Part shown: piece after piece, positions 62,128 to 64,000 of the stretch
How positions within the stretch are numbered: position 1 is the stretch's first letter
Layout of the letters: every line of letters begins with the position of its first letter
DNA from: Populus alba
Lineage: Eukaryota > Streptophyta > Magnoliopsida > Malpighiales > Salicaceae
Direction: 5' to 3'
Length of the DNA stretch: 64,000 nt
Assembly: GCF_005239225.2 (NCBI RefSeq)
Contig: NC_133300.1
Span: 12,801,875-12,865,874, forward strand
The notes under the pieces: model-generated
Database searches by the model: none
Seen by the model: the letters and a program-made list of their open reading frames with translations, nothing else
Told to the model about the DNA's origin: nothing
Program-made: the position numbers and the translations under genes

Positions 62128-62339
62128 AAGCGTTTGGCATTGCGATCCAAAAGCATATTTTTAAAAAAATTAAATTTTTTTTTTTGTTTTAAAATAATAT
62201 ATTTTTGATGTTTTCAAATTATTTTGATGTACTGATCTCAAAAATAATTTTTAAAAAATAAAATAATATTATTGACATGCTTTTCTGAGTGAAAAACACT
62301 TTAAAAAGTAACCTCAACAACACTTCCAAACACGCTTGG
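62128..62339. mobile_element. AT-rich MITE, copy 5, with visible terminal inverted repeats
   Basis: About 212 bp. The left end AAGCGTTTGGCATTG and the right end CACTTCCAAACACGCTT are imperfect inverted complements. The interior has ATTATTTTGATGTACTGATC and AAAATAATTTTTAAAAAAT, the reverse of the family at 7261-7485. A target duplication is not clear. Confidence 0.65.
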
Positions 62340-63625
62340 TAGGCCAATTATAAAACTGTGGTATGAATTTGAGCATTAACTGCAGTGTTGGAGAAAGGCT
62401 TCCCCACAAACTCATCAGGTCATCTGGATCCACTAACAAAATGTACAAACTCTTAAGATAGAAATGCAACAGCTATCTAGATCCTAGATCAAGGACCACG
62501 GGACCAACCTTGCTTGCAACACAAGTTGCAGCTGGGCCGATCATTGAAGATGACCGCCTATAGTCTATAGACTAGTAGCTGGTGAAAAAAGTTGCTTTCG
62601 CTTTCAATTGCTTCCCACAAATGAAAAATACCTGTGCTGAGAGGGAGAATAAAAAGGAGGTAAAACCTCTCCCAGGATCGTACAGGCCCAGAAGCTTGGT
62701 CGCACCAACAGAAACCTATTCTCATTAACTTCCTGAGCCACCAGCATTGGCTTCATTCTTACCTGTTAAATCAAGTTCTTTTCATTTATTATTTATTATT
62801 TGTCATCTTTTTTTCTTCTTATAATAATATTAATTTGTTGTAACTAATTATTTGATGTCAAGATCTTGATAATAAATATGGTACCTAAACTAAAATCTCA
62901 GAACTGGGTTGAGGATTTTACAAAATTCCTATCCATCATCTAAGAGATGAAAGAAAATGTGACAAGTTCACTTTATAAATAGAAATGAAATAGAAATTCA
63001 AACGAGGGCGTGTATAAAGCACCATACACACCAAAAAGGAAAAATTAATAGGAAGAAGATCCTCATTTGCTAAGAGATTGCCCTACTTAGTTCAACAACA
63101 TCACATACTATCGCACATATGATTAAAGATAAACCCGTCATTTGCTTAATACAAAAGAATGCAATGAAGATAACGTCTTAAAGAAGCAGGCCCTTCAACA
63201 TAAAGGTTAATGCCAGCAATTGTTTTTTTCATAAGGACTGTTAGCATGCACATGGTTAGAGATCGTAACAAGTTTAGAGTGCTATATAACCATAAGAGGA
63301 ATCTTCACATAAGAACTATGTTAAAAAAAGGCTGAGGATATAAAGCTTAGTAGTTTTCTACATTGATGCTGCACTGAATAAAGCTGGAGCAAGTTCACAA
63401 GCTTACAACATTGATAAGGACTGAAAACAGAGATTCCATCGAGCAATGTATTCCAAAACAGAAATTAAAGACATGTAGAAATAGTTAAAAACTTTTTTTT
63501 TTCTTTTGAATAAAACATCAAAGCCTCACAAGATAGGTGAACCCACAGCATATCAAATTATCATCTGTCAGAAACTTGTTTCTGCTGGAAAGGCAAAAAA
63601 AAAATATCAGGAGGAAGATACCTCA
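62340..63625 (-). other. probable 3' untranslated region / 3' intron of the right-edge gene
   Basis: Just after the TGA of the gene at 63626 (minus strand) there is a GAG/GTATCT donor-like site. A TTAACAG acceptor-like site about 860 bp downstream (near 62767) precedes NEANAGGSGS-encoding sequence with a TAA. This fits either an intron in the 3' untranslated region or an alternative last exon. No other gene was recognised. Confidence 0.35.
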
Positions 63626-64000
63626 TCATCGACCATAATATGGAGTCTGACCAGGAGGTGAAGCCCCACCAGGTCGCATGTTTGGCTGCCCCCCTGGGTG
63701 AGTCATTCCCATCGAAGCCACACCAGGAGAAATCGGGCTGCTATATGAATGGGGAGAGGAACCTGGAGGTATTGCTGAGGAAGCATATGCTGGGGGTGTT
63801 GGATATGTTTGACCAGGATACATACCGCGAACTGATGCATAGCCTGGTCCACCCGCCTGCATAGTCAGATCCCAAGCTGCCACTTGCCCAGGAGGAACTT
63901 GAGCAGGAGCAGCAGCTGTGGTGGCATAGTTACTCCCTAGGTACATTGAACCAGCTTGAGGATTCTGCCAAGTTGTGGGAGCAGCGTGGGGGCCAGGAGC
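63626..64000 (-). CDS. C-terminal exon of a Pro/Gly/Ser-rich protein, partial
   Basis: The frame is open from the window end to a TGA at 63626, giving 124 C-terminal residues with no stop; the start lies outside. It is low-complexity: APGPHAAPTTWQNPQAGSMY, then AWDLTMQAGGPGYASVRGMY, YPTPPAYASSAIPPGS and the end GGASPPGQTPYYGR. Such Pro/Gly/Ser/Tyr-rich tails are common in plant RNA-binding proteins (for example KH-domain proteins), but no folded domain is visible here, so the family cannot be assigned. Composition and lack of stops make a real coding exon likely. The upstream exon border is not in the window. Confidence 0.75.
   Translation of the reverse strand, partial: APGPHAAPTTWQNPQAGSMYLGSNYATTAAAPAQVPPGQVAAWDLTMQAGGPGYASVRGMYPGQTYPTPPAYASSAIPPGSSPHSYSSPISPGVASMGMTHPGGQPNMRPGGASPPGQTPYYGR

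Overview
The window looks like AT-rich nuclear DNA from a woody dicot. Genes are intron-bearing, intergenic distances are long, and decayed retroelements and DNA transposons are common. Several interspersed repeats (a MITE family, long degenerate tandem repeats with Thr/Leu-poor AT-rich units, En/Spm transposase tails) resemble ones I remember from poplar (Populus, Salicaceae). That assignment rests on memory, not a search. No bacterial, organellar or viral segment was seen.

Layout. 1-7 kb: a possible decayed gene at the left edge (about 0.5-1.4 kb), AT-rich repeats, then one intact intronless PPR-DYW gene on the minus strand (4722-6845). 7-26 kb: a transposon graveyard. It holds a gag-like fragment, a degenerate LINE on the minus strand (about 8.77-13.06 kb) broken by an En/Spm (CACTA) tail, a miniature LTR retrotransposon (TRIM) with a perfect target-site duplication, an internally deleted Ty1/copia element (about 15.1-18.5 kb, minus), a tandem three-LTR TRIM (22.8-23.3 kb), and a second CACTA tail (25.2-26.2 kb).

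27-38.6 kb is the gene island. It contains an ABCB-type full ABC transporter (plus strand, 7 exons, 1251 aa), a lipoate-protein ligase A-like gene (plus strand, 4 exons, 267 aa) and, convergent with it, an R2R3-MYB gene (minus strand, 3 exons, 437 aa). All three exon models keep frame and rebuild known family motifs across the joins.

39-55.9 kb: repeats again, with LINE zinc-knuckle fragments in direct repeat, tandem AT-rich repeats, a GC-rich hAT-type MITE with an 8-bp target-site duplication, and several copies of an AT-rich MITE. 56.0-57.0 kb: an alpha-expansin gene (minus strand, 3 exons, 241 aa) whose second intron appears to be GC-AG and frame-preserving. 58.1-58.5 kb: a Mutator-like transposase relic. 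63.6 kb to the end: the C-terminal exon of a Pro/Gly/Ser-rich protein that continues past the window.

The genes do not form a pathway; they are ordinary unlinked plant genes. I found no undescribed biological system. The more interesting observations are structural: a 22-bp duplication that rewrites the C-terminus of the lipoate ligase, the GC-AG in-frame expansin intron, the TRIM elements with PBS and target-site duplications, and a CACTA/LINE junction that was itself tandemly duplicated.
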